From contig NZ_CP047020.1 in NCBI RefSeq assembly GCF_009796285.1, forward strand, positions 8,494,001-8,558,000: 64,000 nt of DNA, written 5' to 3'. The notes under the pieces are model-generated. The model made no database searches, had not been told where the DNA came from, and was given only the letters and a program-made list of their open reading frames with translations. The first letter of the stretch is position 1. The number at the start of each line of letters is the position of its first letter. Made by a program: the position numbers and the translations under genes. This DNA comes from Streptomyces broussonetiae. Its GTDB lineage: Bacteria > Actinomycetota > Actinomycetes > Streptomycetales > Streptomycetaceae. This document shows positions 26,361 to 34,813 of the stretch, piece by piece.

Positions 26361-26852
26361 GTGACCGACAGCAGCAGGCGCCCGCTCGCCGTGTTCGACC
26401 TCGACAACACCCTGGCCGACACGGCCCACCGGCAGCACTTCCTGGAGAGCCGGCCGAAGGACTGGGCCGCGTTCTTCGCCGCCGCGCCCGAGGACCCGCC
26501 CCTCGCCGAGGGCATCGCGCTGGCCGTGCGCAGCGCCGGTGACTGCGAGGTCGTCTACCTCACCGGCCGTCCCGAGCGGTGCCGACGCGACACGCTGGAC
26601 TGGCTCGCGGCCCATGGGCTGCCGCAGGGGCGGGTGTTCATGCGCGGCGACGCCGATCGAAGGCCGGCGCGGTTCACCAAACTGGAGATCCTGCGCCGGC
26701 TCGCCCGGGACCGCGAGGTCCGCTTTCTCGTGGACGACGACGAACTGGTCTGTGACGATGCCGAACGCGCCGGGTTCCGCGTCGTACGGGCCCGCTGGGC
26801 CGCGAGGTCCGCCGCGCTGGAAGAGGCTCAGGAGCGCGAGGGCCGCACCTGA
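26361..26852 (+). CDS. HAD-superfamily phosphatase
   Basis: This 163-residue HAD hydrolase has motif I FDLDNTLAD (nucleophile Asp in DLDNT), motif II VVYLTGRP, a Lys in FTKLEIL, and motif III FLVDDDELVCDDA. The compact single-domain layout resembles the polynucleotide kinase 3'-phosphatase-like and acid phosphatase-like HADs. The substrate is unknown. The start is a GTG with AGGGTGAG just upstream. Confidence 0.85.
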   Translation: MTDSSRRPLAVFDLDNTLADTAHRQHFLESRPKDWAAFFAAAPEDPPLAEGIALAVRSAGDCEVVYLTGRPERCRRDTLDWLAAHGLPQGRVFMRGDADRRPARFTKLEILRRLARDREVRFLVDDDELVCDDAERAGFRVVRARWAARSAALEEAQEREGRT

Positions 26853-26864
26853 GGGGAGGGCGGG

Positions 26865-27080
26865 TCAGTCCTCGTCCTCGATGCGGAAGCCCACCTTCAG
26901 GCCCACTTGGTAGTGCTCGATCCGCCCGTTCTCGATCTGTCCGCGGACCTGGGTCACCTCGAACCAGTCCAGGTTGCGCAGCGTCTGGTCGGCGCGCGCG
27001 ATGCCGTTGCGGATGGCCTGGTCGACGCCCTCGTGCGAGGTGCCGACGATCTCGGTGACCCGGTAGGTGTGATTCGACAT
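26865..27080 (-). CDS. Dodecin
   Basis: This 71-residue protein is a small flavin-binding protein that assembles as a dodecamer and stores or buffers FMN, riboflavin or related compounds. The family signature is clear: RVTEIVGTSHEGVDQAIRNG followed by LRNLDWFEVTQVRG, where the Trp stacks on flavin, and YQVGLKVGFRIED at the end. GAGG is seen in the leader. It stands convergent with the HAD gene. Confidence 0.92.
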   Translation of the reverse strand: MSNHTYRVTEIVGTSHEGVDQAIRNGIARADQTLRNLDWFEVTQVRGQIENGRIEHYQVGLKVGFRIEDED

Positions 27081-27180
27081 GCGGGTGCTCCTCTCGTGTC
27101 AGGCCACCCTCCACCGTGCCGCATCCCCGCTCCGTCCGCACGGCGTCCCGGAGCTGTCGCTGGTAGGCCTTGACCTCCGC

Positions 27181-27196
27181 ATTGGTCCATACCAAA
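27181..27196. promoter_or_regulatory. Candidate DasR (dre) operator
   Basis: The 16-base element ATTGGTCCATACCAAA contains TTGGT and ACCAA arms. Its core TGGTCCATACCA (27183-27194) differs from the dre core TGGTCTAGACCA at two central positions. It lies 94 bases upstream of a DasA-like sugar-binding lipoprotein gene. DasR is the GntR-family repressor that responds to glucosamine-6-phosphate or N-acetylglucosamine-6-phosphate. Confidence 0.6.
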
Positions 27197-27289
27197 ATCC
27201 AGCACACCCGTACGAGCGCCTGCGCTCGTCCCCCCACGCCGGGCCCCCACACCTGTCCGCACGCCATGCCAGACAGAACAGGACCCCTC

Positions 27290-28543
27290 GTGAGACGTCG
27301 TCTGCTCGCCTTCGTCTGTGCCACCGGCTGCCTAGTGAGCGCCTGCGGGATGCTCCCGGGCGGGCACGAGCGCAAGACCGTCACCGTGTGGCTGATGAAG
27401 GACAGCGCTTCCCAGGAGTTCCTGCGGCGCTTCACCGAGGACTTCGAGCGCACCCACAAGGACCTGCGCCTCGACATCCGCATCCAGCAGTGGACCGGCA
27501 TCGTCGAGAAGGTCCGAGCGGCGCTCAAGGACGGCTCCGGAACGGGCCCCGACGTCATCGAGGTCGGCAACACACAGGTGCCGCTGTACGCCGACGGTGG
27601 CCGGCTCGCCGATCTCACGCTGGAGTCGATGCGCGACTGGGGCAAGGACGCGTGGCTGCCCGGCCTCGCCGATCCCGGCAAGGACGGCAGTGCGCAGTAC
27701 GGCATCCCCTGGTACGCGGCCAACCGTGTCGTCATCTACCGCAAGGACCTGTTCGAGGCGGCCGGCGTCACCCGCCCACCGCGGACCCGCGAGGAGTGGC
27801 TCGCCGACACCCAGAAGCTCAACTCCGGCGGCAGTCAAGGCATTTACCTTGCCGGGCAGGACTGGTACACGCTCTCCGGCTTCATCTGGGACGAGGGCGG
27901 TGACCTCGCCGTGCAGCGGGACTACGAATGGAAGGGCAGCCTGGACACCCCGGCCGCGCTGCGCGGCATGGAGTTCTACCGGCAGCTCCAGGCGCTGGGC
28001 CGGGGCCCGGTGGGCGCCGACGAGGAACACCCGCCCCAGGCCGGGGTGTTCGCCGGCGGCAAGGTGGCCCAGATCGTCGCCGTACCCGGGCTCGCCCAGT
28101 CGATCGTTCAGCAGAATCCGGCCCTCAAGGGGAAACTGGGCTTCTTCCCGGTGCCGGGGAAGACCGCGGCCCGGCCCGGCACCGTATTCACCGGCGGCTC
28201 CGACCTCGTGGTCCCGGACAACACCAAGGACCAGTTCGCCGCGACCGCCGTCGTCGGGGCGCTCACCGGCGCCAAGTGGGACACCGAACTCGCCCGCACC
28301 ATGAACTACGTGCCGAACAAGAGCACGCTGGCGGGCGCGGTCGCGGACGAGGAGGGGGTCGCCGCCATGGCCGCGGGTGCGGCACACGGCCGGGCGACCC
28401 CCAGCACCCCTCAGTGGGCCGACGTCGAGGCCGACAACCCGATCAAGGAGTACATGACCCGCGTGCTGGACGGAGCGGACCCGGCGGCCGAGGCCCGCCG
28501 GGCCTCGGCCAGGATCACCGAGAAGCTCGCGCCGGACCTCTGA
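27290..28543 (+). CDS. Sugar ABC transporter substrate-binding lipoprotein, DasA-like
   Basis: This 417-residue extracellular family-1 solute-binding lipoprotein has a lipobox LVSAC about 18 residues in. After it, VTVWLMKDSASQEFLRRFTEDFE and GPDVIEVGNTQVPLYADGG closely recall DasA, the chitobiose/GlcNAc-binding protein of Streptomyces, as I remember it. The C-terminal MNYVPNKSTLAGAV segment also fits. No permease or ATPase gene is adjacent, so it must share another transporter or act in sensing. The GTG at 27290 is chosen because it gives a compact lipoprotein signal and has AGGA seven bases upstream; an ATG at 27266 is also in frame. It ends one base from the egtD stop. Confidence 0.88.
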   Translation: MRRRLLAFVCATGCLVSACGMLPGGHERKTVTVWLMKDSASQEFLRRFTEDFERTHKDLRLDIRIQQWTGIVEKVRAALKDGSGTGPDVIEVGNTQVPLYADGGRLADLTLESMRDWGKDAWLPGLADPGKDGSAQYGIPWYAANRVVIYRKDLFEAAGVTRPPRTREEWLADTQKLNSGGSQGIYLAGQDWYTLSGFIWDEGGDLAVQRDYEWKGSLDTPAALRGMEFYRQLQALGRGPVGADEEHPPQAGVFAGGKVAQIVAVPGLAQSIVQQNPALKGKLGFFPVPGKTAARPGTVFTGGSDLVVPDNTKDQFAATAVVGALTGAKWDTELARTMNYVPNKSTLAGAVADEEGVAAMAAGAAHGRATPSTPQWADVEADNPIKEYMTRVLDGADPAAEARRASARITEKLAPDL

Positions 28544-28544
28544 C

Positions 28545-29504
28545 TCACCGCACCACGCTCAGCGACAGCGCGAAGCGGTCCTGGGCGTCGGTCCACCAGT
28601 GGGTCAACTCCAGTCCGGCATCGTCGAGTTCGCCACTGACTCCGTCCCGGCGGAACTTCGCCGACACCTCGGTACGCAGCTCCTCGCCCGCCGCGAAGTC
28701 CACGGCGAGGTCCAGCGCGGGCACCTTCACGGTCTGCGCGGTACGCGAGCGCAGCCGCATCTCGATCCACTCGCGCTCGGCGTCCCACAGGGCCACGTGG
28801 TCGAAGGCGTCCGGGTCGAAGTCGGCGCCCAGCTCACGGTCGACGACGGCCAGCACGTTCTTGTTGAACGCGGCGGTCACCCCGGCCGCGTCGTCGTAGG
28901 CCCGCACCAGCACCCGCTCGTCCTTGACGAGGTCGGTGCCGAGCAGCAGCCCGTCGCCCGGCTCCAGCAGTGAGCGCACGGAAGCCAGGAACTTCGCGCG
29001 CTCGTCGGGCAGCAGATTGCCGATCGTGCCGCCGAGGAACGCCACCAGCCGGGGGCCGGGTGTGGCGGGCAGGTCCAGCGGGGCGGTGAAGTCGGCGATC
29101 AGGGCGTGCACCTCGAGGTCCGGGCGCTCCCGGACGAGTGCCTGCCCGGCCTGGACGAGGGCGCTCTCGCTGACGTCGACCGGCACGTACGCCGCGGGCG
29201 CGAGCGCGTCGAGCAGGTGGCGGGTCTTCTCCGAGGAACCCGAGCCGAGTTCGACCAGCGTGCGGGCACCGCTCGCCGCGGCGATCTCGCCGGAGCGCGT
29301 GGCCAGGATCTCCCGCTCCGCGCGTGTGGGGTAGTACTCGGGCAACTCGGTGATCTGCTCGAACAGTTCGCTGCCGCGCGCGTCGTAGAACCACTTCGGC
29401 GGCAGCCACTTGGGGCGGACGGTGAGGCCGTGCAGGACGTCGGCGCGCAGCGCGGCGTCCGTGGCGTCCTCGGGGAGAGTGCGGGTGACGTGCAGGTGGC
29501 TCAC
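28545..29504 (-). CDS. egtD: L-histidine N-alpha-methyltransferase (ergothioneine)
   Basis: This 319-residue SAM-dependent enzyme trimethylates histidine to hercynine. The family-specific start TVRPKWLPPKWFYDARGSELFEQITELPEYYPTRAE is present, then LVELGSGSSEKTRHLLDAL for SAM binding, FLGGTIGNLLPDERAKFL, and LVKDERVLVRAYDDAAGVTAAFNKN for histidine binding. It is the last gene of egtABCD. Its GTG start overlaps the egtC stop by four bases. Confidence 0.95.
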   Translation of the reverse strand: MSHLHVTRTLPEDATDAALRADVLHGLTVRPKWLPPKWFYDARGSELFEQITELPEYYPTRAEREILATRSGEIAAASGARTLVELGSGSSEKTRHLLDALAPAAYVPVDVSESALVQAGQALVRERPDLEVHALIADFTAPLDLPATPGPRLVAFLGGTIGNLLPDERAKFLASVRSLLEPGDGLLLGTDLVKDERVLVRAYDDAAGVTAAFNKNVLAVVDRELGADFDPDAFDHVALWDAEREWIEMRLRSRTAQTVKVPALDLAVDFAAGEELRTEVSAKFRRDGVSGELDDAGLELTHWWTDAQDRFALSLSVVR

Positions 29505-30316
29505 GTGCAGGGCTCCTTCGATGATGGGGGTGCCCCCGCTCGAGCGGAGTCGGGAGTGGGGGAGGACGCCGGATCCTCCAGCGGGGCGAGCAGCACACCG
29601 GCGCGGCTCGCGGTGAGCACGGTGCGGTCGGGGACCTCCTGCCAGAGCGGGTCGTCGTCGTACGGCTCGGAGGCGACGACCGTGCTCCGGCCGGGCTCGG
29701 TGCGGTACCAGAGGCTGTCACCCCAGGCGGTGGCCGCGATCGTGTCGCCGTCCGTCAACAGCAGGTTGAGGCGGGAGGCGGGCGCCGCCCCGGCCAGTTC
29801 GCGGACCGATTCGCCGAGGGCCTGCCCCGGCTCGTCGCCCGAACGCAGCCGGTGCAGGACCAGCGCCCACACGAACGCCGAGTCGGTACGGGCCTCCAGC
29901 GCCAGCAGGTCGACCGGGGGCAGCGCGGACACCAGCGGGGCCGCGGAGTCCGGCCAGCCCGCGACGGCGCCGTTGTGGCTGAACAGCCAGCGCCCGGAGG
30001 AGAAAGGTGCCGCGGCTGCCTCGCCGTCCCCGGTTGCGGCCGTAGCGTCCCGCACGGCGGCGAGCACGGCGCCGGAGCGCACCACCCGGCCCAGATCGGC
30101 GAAGGCCGGATCCGCCCAGATCGGCCCGGCCCGCCGGTACCGCGCCGGGACCGGATCCTGTGCGGCGTACCAGCCCACCCCGAAACCGTCGGCGTTGACC
30201 GTCCCGGAAGCCTGCCGCTGCGGCGCCCACGACTGGTGCACCAGGCTGTGCGGAGGCTGCGTCAGCAGCTGCCCGAGCGGTATCTCCGGTCCCAGGTAAG
30301 CGATATGGCGACACAT
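29501..30316 (-). CDS. egtC: Ergothioneine biosynthesis glutamine amidohydrolase
   Basis: This 271-residue class II (Ntn-type) amidohydrolase has the catalytic Cys at position 2 (MCRHIAYLG). It removes the gamma-glutamyl group from the hercynyl-gamma-glutamylcysteine sulfoxide made by EgtB. NADGFGVGWYA, PFSSGRWLFSHNGAVAGW and TDSAFVWALVLHRL are family features. Its ATG overlaps the egtB stop by one base and its stop overlaps egtD as GTGA. Confidence 0.94.
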   Translation of the reverse strand: MCRHIAYLGPEIPLGQLLTQPPHSLVHQSWAPQRQASGTVNADGFGVGWYAAQDPVPARYRRAGPIWADPAFADLGRVVRSGAVLAAVRDATAATGDGEAAAAPFSSGRWLFSHNGAVAGWPDSAAPLVSALPPVDLLALEARTDSAFVWALVLHRLRSGDEPGQALGESVRELAGAAPASRLNLLLTDGDTIAATAWGDSLWYRTEPGRSTVVASEPYDDDPLWQEVPDRTVLTASRAGVLLAPLEDPASSPTPDSARAGAPPSSKEPCT

Positions 30317-31662
30317 CAGGCGACCTCCGAGCGGGCGGTGCGGAACCCGGAGAAGATCTGCCGCCGGATCGGGTAGTCCCAGTTGCGGAACGTGCCCCGG
30401 CAGGCCACCGGGTCCACCGCGAACGAACCGCCGCGCAGCACCTTGTGGTCGGAGCCGAAGAACACCTCCGAGTACTCCCGGTACGGGAAGGCCTCAAAGC
30501 CGGGGTACGGCAGGAAGTCGCTCGCCGTCCACTCCCACACGTCCCCGATCAACTGCCGTACACCGAGCGGGGATTCGCCCGCAGGAAAGCTTCCGGCGGG
30601 CGCCGGGCCGAGATGGCGCTGGCCCAGGTTGGCGTGCTGCGGCGCCGGGTCGGCGTCGCCCCACGGGTAGCGCCGTGAGCGGCCGGATGCCGGATCGTGC
30701 CGGGCGGCCTTCTCCCACTCCGCCTCGGTGGGCAGCCGGCGTCCGGCCCAGCGGGCGTAGGCGTCGGCCTCGTACCAGCACACGTGCAGGACCGGCTGGT
30801 CCGCCGGGACCGGCTCGGTGACCCCGAACCGGCGGCGCAGCCACTGGCCGCCCTCCCGGTGCCAGAACAGCGGGGCCGTGATGGAGTGCTGCCTGATGTG
30901 CGCCCAGCCGTCCGGGGTCCACCAGCGCTCGGTGTCGTAGCCGCCGTCCTCGATGAACGCCTGGTACGCGGCGTTCGTCACCAAGGTGGTGTCGATCCAG
31001 AACGGCGCCACCTCCCGTACGTGCGCCGGGCGTTCGTTGTCCAGCGCCCAGGGCTCGGTGGAGGTGCCCATCGTGAACGGGCCGCCGGGCACGAGGACCT
31101 CGGCCGGACCGGTGAACGGCGCTGCCGGCTCGGGGTCGGAGGCGGTCAGCGCCCGCGGCCCCCTCCTGAGCTGATGCGTGATCAGCATGGTCTCGTCGTG
31201 CTGCTGTTCGTGCTGGGCGATCATCCCGAAGACGAACCCGGCCTCGGTCAGCCGGGAGCCGTGGAAGTCCGCGCCCTGCAGCAGGTCCATGACCCGGCCG
31301 CGGACCTCGGCCGCGTACGCGCGCGCCTCGGCGGGCGCCAGCAGCGGCAGCGAGGGGCGTTCGGAGCGCGGATGCTCGAAGGCGTCGTACAGGCCGTCGA
31401 TCTCGGGCCGCATGGCCTCCCGGCCGCCGACCGCCCGCAGCAGCCACAGCTCCTCCTGGTTGCCGATGTGGGCGAGGTCCCACACCAGCGGGGACATCAG
31501 CGGGGAGTGCTGGGCGGTCAGGTCCGGTTCCTCGACGCAGGAGGTCAACAGCGTGGTGCGGTCACGGGCGGTGAGGAGCGAGGCGAGCGCACGCTCGCGC
31601 AGCGCCTCGGTGTCCGGTTCGGCCCTGCCGGCGGTGAAGGCGTCGGTGTCGGGGGCGGTCAT
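30316..31662 (-). CDS. egtB: Ergothioneine sulfoxide synthase
   Basis: This 448-residue non-haem iron enzyme joins gamma-glutamylcysteine to hercynine with oxygen. The N-terminal DinB-like half carries the iron ligands His65 (DLAHIGNQEELW), His151 and His155 (QHEQQHDETML). The C-terminal half is an FGE-sulfatase domain with VPGGPFTMGTS, RLPTEAEWEKAA, GDVWEWTASDF and VLRGGSF. Use of gamma-glutamylcysteine is implied by the presence of egtA and egtC. The ATG overlaps the egtA stop as ATGA. Confidence 0.95.
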   Translation of the reverse strand: MTAPDTDAFTAGRAEPDTEALRERALASLLTARDRTTLLTSCVEEPDLTAQHSPLMSPLVWDLAHIGNQEELWLLRAVGGREAMRPEIDGLYDAFEHPRSERPSLPLLAPAEARAYAAEVRGRVMDLLQGADFHGSRLTEAGFVFGMIAQHEQQHDETMLITHQLRRGPRALTASDPEPAAPFTGPAEVLVPGGPFTMGTSTEPWALDNERPAHVREVAPFWIDTTLVTNAAYQAFIEDGGYDTERWWTPDGWAHIRQHSITAPLFWHREGGQWLRRRFGVTEPVPADQPVLHVCWYEADAYARWAGRRLPTEAEWEKAARHDPASGRSRRYPWGDADPAPQHANLGQRHLGPAPAGSFPAGESPLGVRQLIGDVWEWTASDFLPYPGFEAFPYREYSEVFFGSDHKVLRGGSFAVDPVACRGTFRNWDYPIRRQIFSGFRTARSEVA

Positions 31663-32999
31663 GTGCGGATGTCCTTCCTCCGGCGGTCGGTGGAGGTGCC
31701 GCCGGTGCCGCCGGGCCGGGACGCGTCCAGGCCGCGCCGCAGGTCCAGCAGGTCGTCGGCCGGGCAGCGTCCCCGGGCGACGTAACGGTCCCGGAACGCG
31801 GCCACCGCGTCGGTCACCTCGGCGTCGGCCCCGAGCCGGGGCAGTGCCTCCAGTGCCGCCGCGAAACACACGGCGGCGGCCTCGCGCAGCTCCGGGTCGG
31901 CGAGGCCGTGCCGGGCCGCGTCGGTCCACAGCGGGTTGTGCGGGGCCGGCAGGTCCATGGCCCGCTCCGCAAGGGGTTTCACGGCCCGGTACGCCGTCTC
32001 GGCGGCCCCCGGGTCGTCGAACAGTGCCGCCGTCACCGCGAGCGGCACGATCCAGCCGTCCTCTCCGGGCTGTGCGTCGATCATGCGCAGCTCCAGGTGA
32101 CCGCGCGGGCGGATCGGCGGGAACAGCGTGGTCAGGTGGTAGTCGAGGTCCGCCCGGGTGGGCGGCCGGGGTGAGCGGGAGCGTGTCCACTCCCGGAAGG
32201 TGAGTCCCTCGGGCACCTCCCACGGCCCGCCGTCACGGCGGACGCACATCACCGGCGAGTCCAGCACATGCCGGGCCCAGACGTCGCGCGGTGCGCCGTC
32301 CAGCCGGGGGGCGCCCGCGCGGCCGGCGCCGATCTCCAGCCACAGCAACTGCCGGGTGGACAGCCAGCCCGTGGGCTCCTGTCCGATCAGCGGGGAGTTG
32401 GCGAACGCGGCCACCAGCACCGCGCCCAGGTGATGCGCCAGCCACCAGCGCCGCGCATGGCCGAGCGGGCCGGGCTCCTCCTGTCCGGCGTCCACGCAGA
32501 CCTGTACGGAGGCGGAGGTGCACATCATGTGCCGGCCGGCCGGACCGGTGCGGTCCAGACAGGTCTCCATGGCGTCGTAGCGCGGCTCGTGCAGGAACCT
32601 GCGCGGCGTGTGCCAGGGATCGTGGCCGATGCCGACGAGGGTGAGCCCGTCCTCGGCGAGGACGCCACGGACGGCGTCCAGGTCGGCGGAGACGGTGCGG
32701 ATGCACTCCATCAGGGAGGCTGCGGGCAGCGAACTCAGTTCCAGCTGGCCGCCGGGTTCCACGGTCAGCGGCGAGTGCAGGGGTACGGCCCGCAAGGCGG
32801 CGTAGGCCGCCTGAAGTCGTTCGGGTGTCACGGGGAGCTGCGGTGCGCGCAGCTCGTGGACCAGCCACTCCAGTTCCACACCGAGGGCGCGGGGCGGTCC
32901 GGTCTTGAAGCAGATGCCCCTGACCAGGGCCTCCACCTCGGGCTCGGTGACGGCGGTGCGGTGCTCGGTACAGTCGCCGCCGGTGTTCGAGTCGGACAT
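31659..32999 (-). CDS. egtA: Glutamate-cysteine ligase (ergothioneine)
   Basis: This 446-residue GCS2-type ligase makes gamma-glutamylcysteine for ergothioneine. The features LGVELEWLVHEL, TVEPGGQLELSSLP, HDPWHTPRRFLHEPRYDAM, GRHMMCTSASVQVCVD, AFANSPLIG and HLELRMIDAQP follow in family order. The start at 32999 is fixed by AGGAGG eight bases upstream; longer in-frame extensions look non-coding. It is the first gene of egtABCD, which is complete here except for egtE, the C-S lyase, for which I see no candidate nearby. Confidence 0.94.
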   Translation of the reverse strand: MSDSNTGGDCTEHRTAVTEPEVEALVRGICFKTGPPRALGVELEWLVHELRAPQLPVTPERLQAAYAALRAVPLHSPLTVEPGGQLELSSLPAASLMECIRTVSADLDAVRGVLAEDGLTLVGIGHDPWHTPRRFLHEPRYDAMETCLDRTGPAGRHMMCTSASVQVCVDAGQEEPGPLGHARRWWLAHHLGAVLVAAFANSPLIGQEPTGWLSTRQLLWLEIGAGRAGAPRLDGAPRDVWARHVLDSPVMCVRRDGGPWEVPEGLTFREWTRSRSPRPPTRADLDYHLTTLFPPIRPRGHLELRMIDAQPGEDGWIVPLAVTAALFDDPGAAETAYRAVKPLAERAMDLPAPHNPLWTDAARHGLADPELREAAAVCFAAALEALPRLGADAEVTDAVAAFRDRYVARGRCPADDLLDLRRGLDASRPGGTGGTSTDRRRKDIRT

Positions 33000-33275
33000 G
33001 TCGGGATCCTCCTGAGATTCCACCATGCCACCGGCCAGGTCGGTCATGGCCCGGCCAGGCATGCGCTCCACCCAAGACCCTCGAGCCGGTTCGCACAAGA
33101 GTGCCCCGTCGGACGTTCCCGTTCGGTCACCTCCGTTTCCGTACGCGTTCTCCGGCCGTTCCGGGAGCGGGGAAACTCCGTTGCAGCGCATCACCAGCAT
33201 CGCCCAGGATGCATGCATGAGCACGACGGGGGAAACCGCGCGGGCGGTCGCCAGGGCGTCCACGGGGGTGGCGCC

Positions 33276-34127
33276 GTGAGCGCGCGCCTGCGCGGGATCG
33301 CCGCGGAGACGGAGCAGATCGTGACCGCGGGCCGGTACCGCGCGCCGGACGGCCGGGAGGTGTCCCTCGGGGCGGACATCGAGGCCGCCCGGGCGGGGAC
33401 GCGGATGTGCGGACCGGAGCCGGTCCCGGTACGGCAACCGGGTGACGCCCGCGGTGCGGCGGCAGCCGCCCGCGAGGGCAGCGCTTTCGGGGCCACCGCC
33501 TTCGAGGTCACCGGTGAGAGCAGTCTGGAAGCCGCCCGCCGGATGGCCGACGCACCCGTCGCCGTCCTGAACTTCGCCTCGGCCCGCAATCCCGGCGGCG
33601 GCTATCTCAACGGCGCGCAGGCCCAGGAAGAGGCCCTGTGCCGCGCCTCGGCGCTGTACACCTGCCTGCTCACGGCCCGCGCCTTCTACGACCACCACCG
33701 CGCCGAGCGCGATCCGTTCTACACGGACCGGGTGATCCACTCACCGGCCGTCCCGGTCTTCCGCGACGACAGGGGCCGGCTGCTGGCCGAGCCGTACCGC
33801 GCGGGCTTCCTCACCGCGGCCGCACCCAACGCGGGCGTCGTACGGCGCACGGCGCCCGAACGCGCCGACGGCCTGCCGGGCGCCCTGGCGGTGCGCGCCG
33901 AGCGCGTGCTGGAGACGGCCGCCGCCCACGGCTACCGCCGGCTGGTGCTCGGCGCCTGGGGCTGCGGAGTGTTCCAGAACGACCCGGTGCAGGTCGCCGG
34001 CGCCTTCCGGGCGTTGCTCGGCCCCGGCGGCCGGTTCACGAGCACCTTCGACCACGTGGTGTTCGGGGTGCTGGACCGGACACCGGGAGCGGTGGTGCGC
34101 GAAGCGTTCGCCCGGGCGTTTCTCTGA
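33276..34127 (+). CDS. PARG-like macrodomain hydrolase (TIGR02452 family)
   Basis: This 283-residue protein matches the bacterial-type poly(ADP-ribose) glycohydrolase family. The diagnostic ADP-ribose site is present: NFASARNPGGGYLNGAQAQEE, with GGG at 107-109 and QEE at 117-119 carrying the catalytic Glu. GYRRLVLGAWGCGVFQNDP near the C terminus is the second macrodomain signature. It should remove ADP-ribose from modified proteins or nucleic acid. The GTG at 33276 has a GGGGG tract upstream. It diverges from egtA and converges on a PemK/MazF-like gene 12 bases away. Confidence 0.9.
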   Translation: MSARLRGIAAETEQIVTAGRYRAPDGREVSLGADIEAARAGTRMCGPEPVPVRQPGDARGAAAAAREGSAFGATAFEVTGESSLEAARRMADAPVAVLNFASARNPGGGYLNGAQAQEEALCRASALYTCLLTARAFYDHHRAERDPFYTDRVIHSPAVPVFRDDRGRLLAEPYRAGFLTAAAPNAGVVRRTAPERADGLPGALAVRAERVLETAAAHGYRRLVLGAWGCGVFQNDPVQVAGAFRALLGPGGRFTSTFDHVVFGVLDRTPGAVVREAFARAFL

Positions 34128-34139
34128 GGTGTGCCGCGC

Positions 34140-34586
34140 TCAGGTCCAGCCGTAGCGCTCGTGCAGCCGCTGGCGGACCAGGTTGAACCGCCCCCGGTCC
34201 AGCGCGCACGCCTCGCGGCGCATGCCCTGCTCGTGCAGCCGCAGCACCCGGTCCACGTCCACCCAGGAGTCCCGGCCGGACCGGTCCCACGGCCCGCTGC
34301 CGATCGCCACGTAGTCCCGGTCGCCGTCGTGCCGCTTGCTGGTCAGCTGCACGGCGAGGAGCGTGTCGGCCGCCTCCCGGGCGACGACCAGGACCGGGCG
34401 GTCCTTGCCCCGGCCGTCGTTCTCCTCGAAGGGCACCCAGGTCCACACGATCTCGCCCGGGTCCGGGTCGCCGTCGTGGGCGGGGGAGTACTCGGTGTGC
34501 ACCCGGCCGACCCCGTGCGGGTCGGCCTCGGTGGTGGCGTGGGGGCCGTACCGGCCGGGGACGTTCTCTTCGGTAAACGTGCTCAC
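34140..34586 (-). CDS. PemK/MazF-like protein, no antitoxin beside it
   Basis: This 148-residue protein has a variable acidic N terminus followed by the PemK/MazF fold markers GEIVWTWVPFEENDGRGKDRPVLVV and DSWVDVDRVLRL. MazF-type proteins are ribosome-independent mRNA endonucleases. No upstream antitoxin-sized gene exists on this strand, so it is either a solitary toxin-fold protein or regulated otherwise. The start is a GTG at 34586. Confidence 0.85.
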   Translation of the reverse strand: MSTFTEENVPGRYGPHATTEADPHGVGRVHTEYSPAHDGDPDPGEIVWTWVPFEENDGRGKDRPVLVVAREAADTLLAVQLTSKRHDGDRDYVAIGSGPWDRSGRDSWVDVDRVLRLHEQGMRREACALDRGRFNLVRQRLHERYGWT

Positions 34587-34813
34587 GGGGGAACCTTAGC
34601 GGTCGGCCCTGATCGGGCAACGGGCGACCACCGTGCGGGTGTTGCGCAGGTGCGGTGGGGGCAGGCGGAACAAGCGGCGCACGGTCGCGTACGTCAGCCC
34701 CCGTCGGCCGGTGGGTGGGACCGCGCATGCCGCCGGCCGGGGGCCCGCGCCACCGCTGCGCTGCCGCCGGTCCGGGCGCAACTGCCGTGGGCCACCGGGA
34801 CGGACGGGCCTCC

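Noticed and set aside
33000..33740. Extending EgtA upstream to 33740
   Set aside because: The extension runs antisense to the PARG-like gene, and AGGAGG marks the ATG at 32999.
34587..34813. Possible small gene between the PemK-like and amidase genes
   Set aside because: An Arg-rich minus frame exists, but it has no ribosome binding site or recognisable family and continues antisense through the amidase gene.
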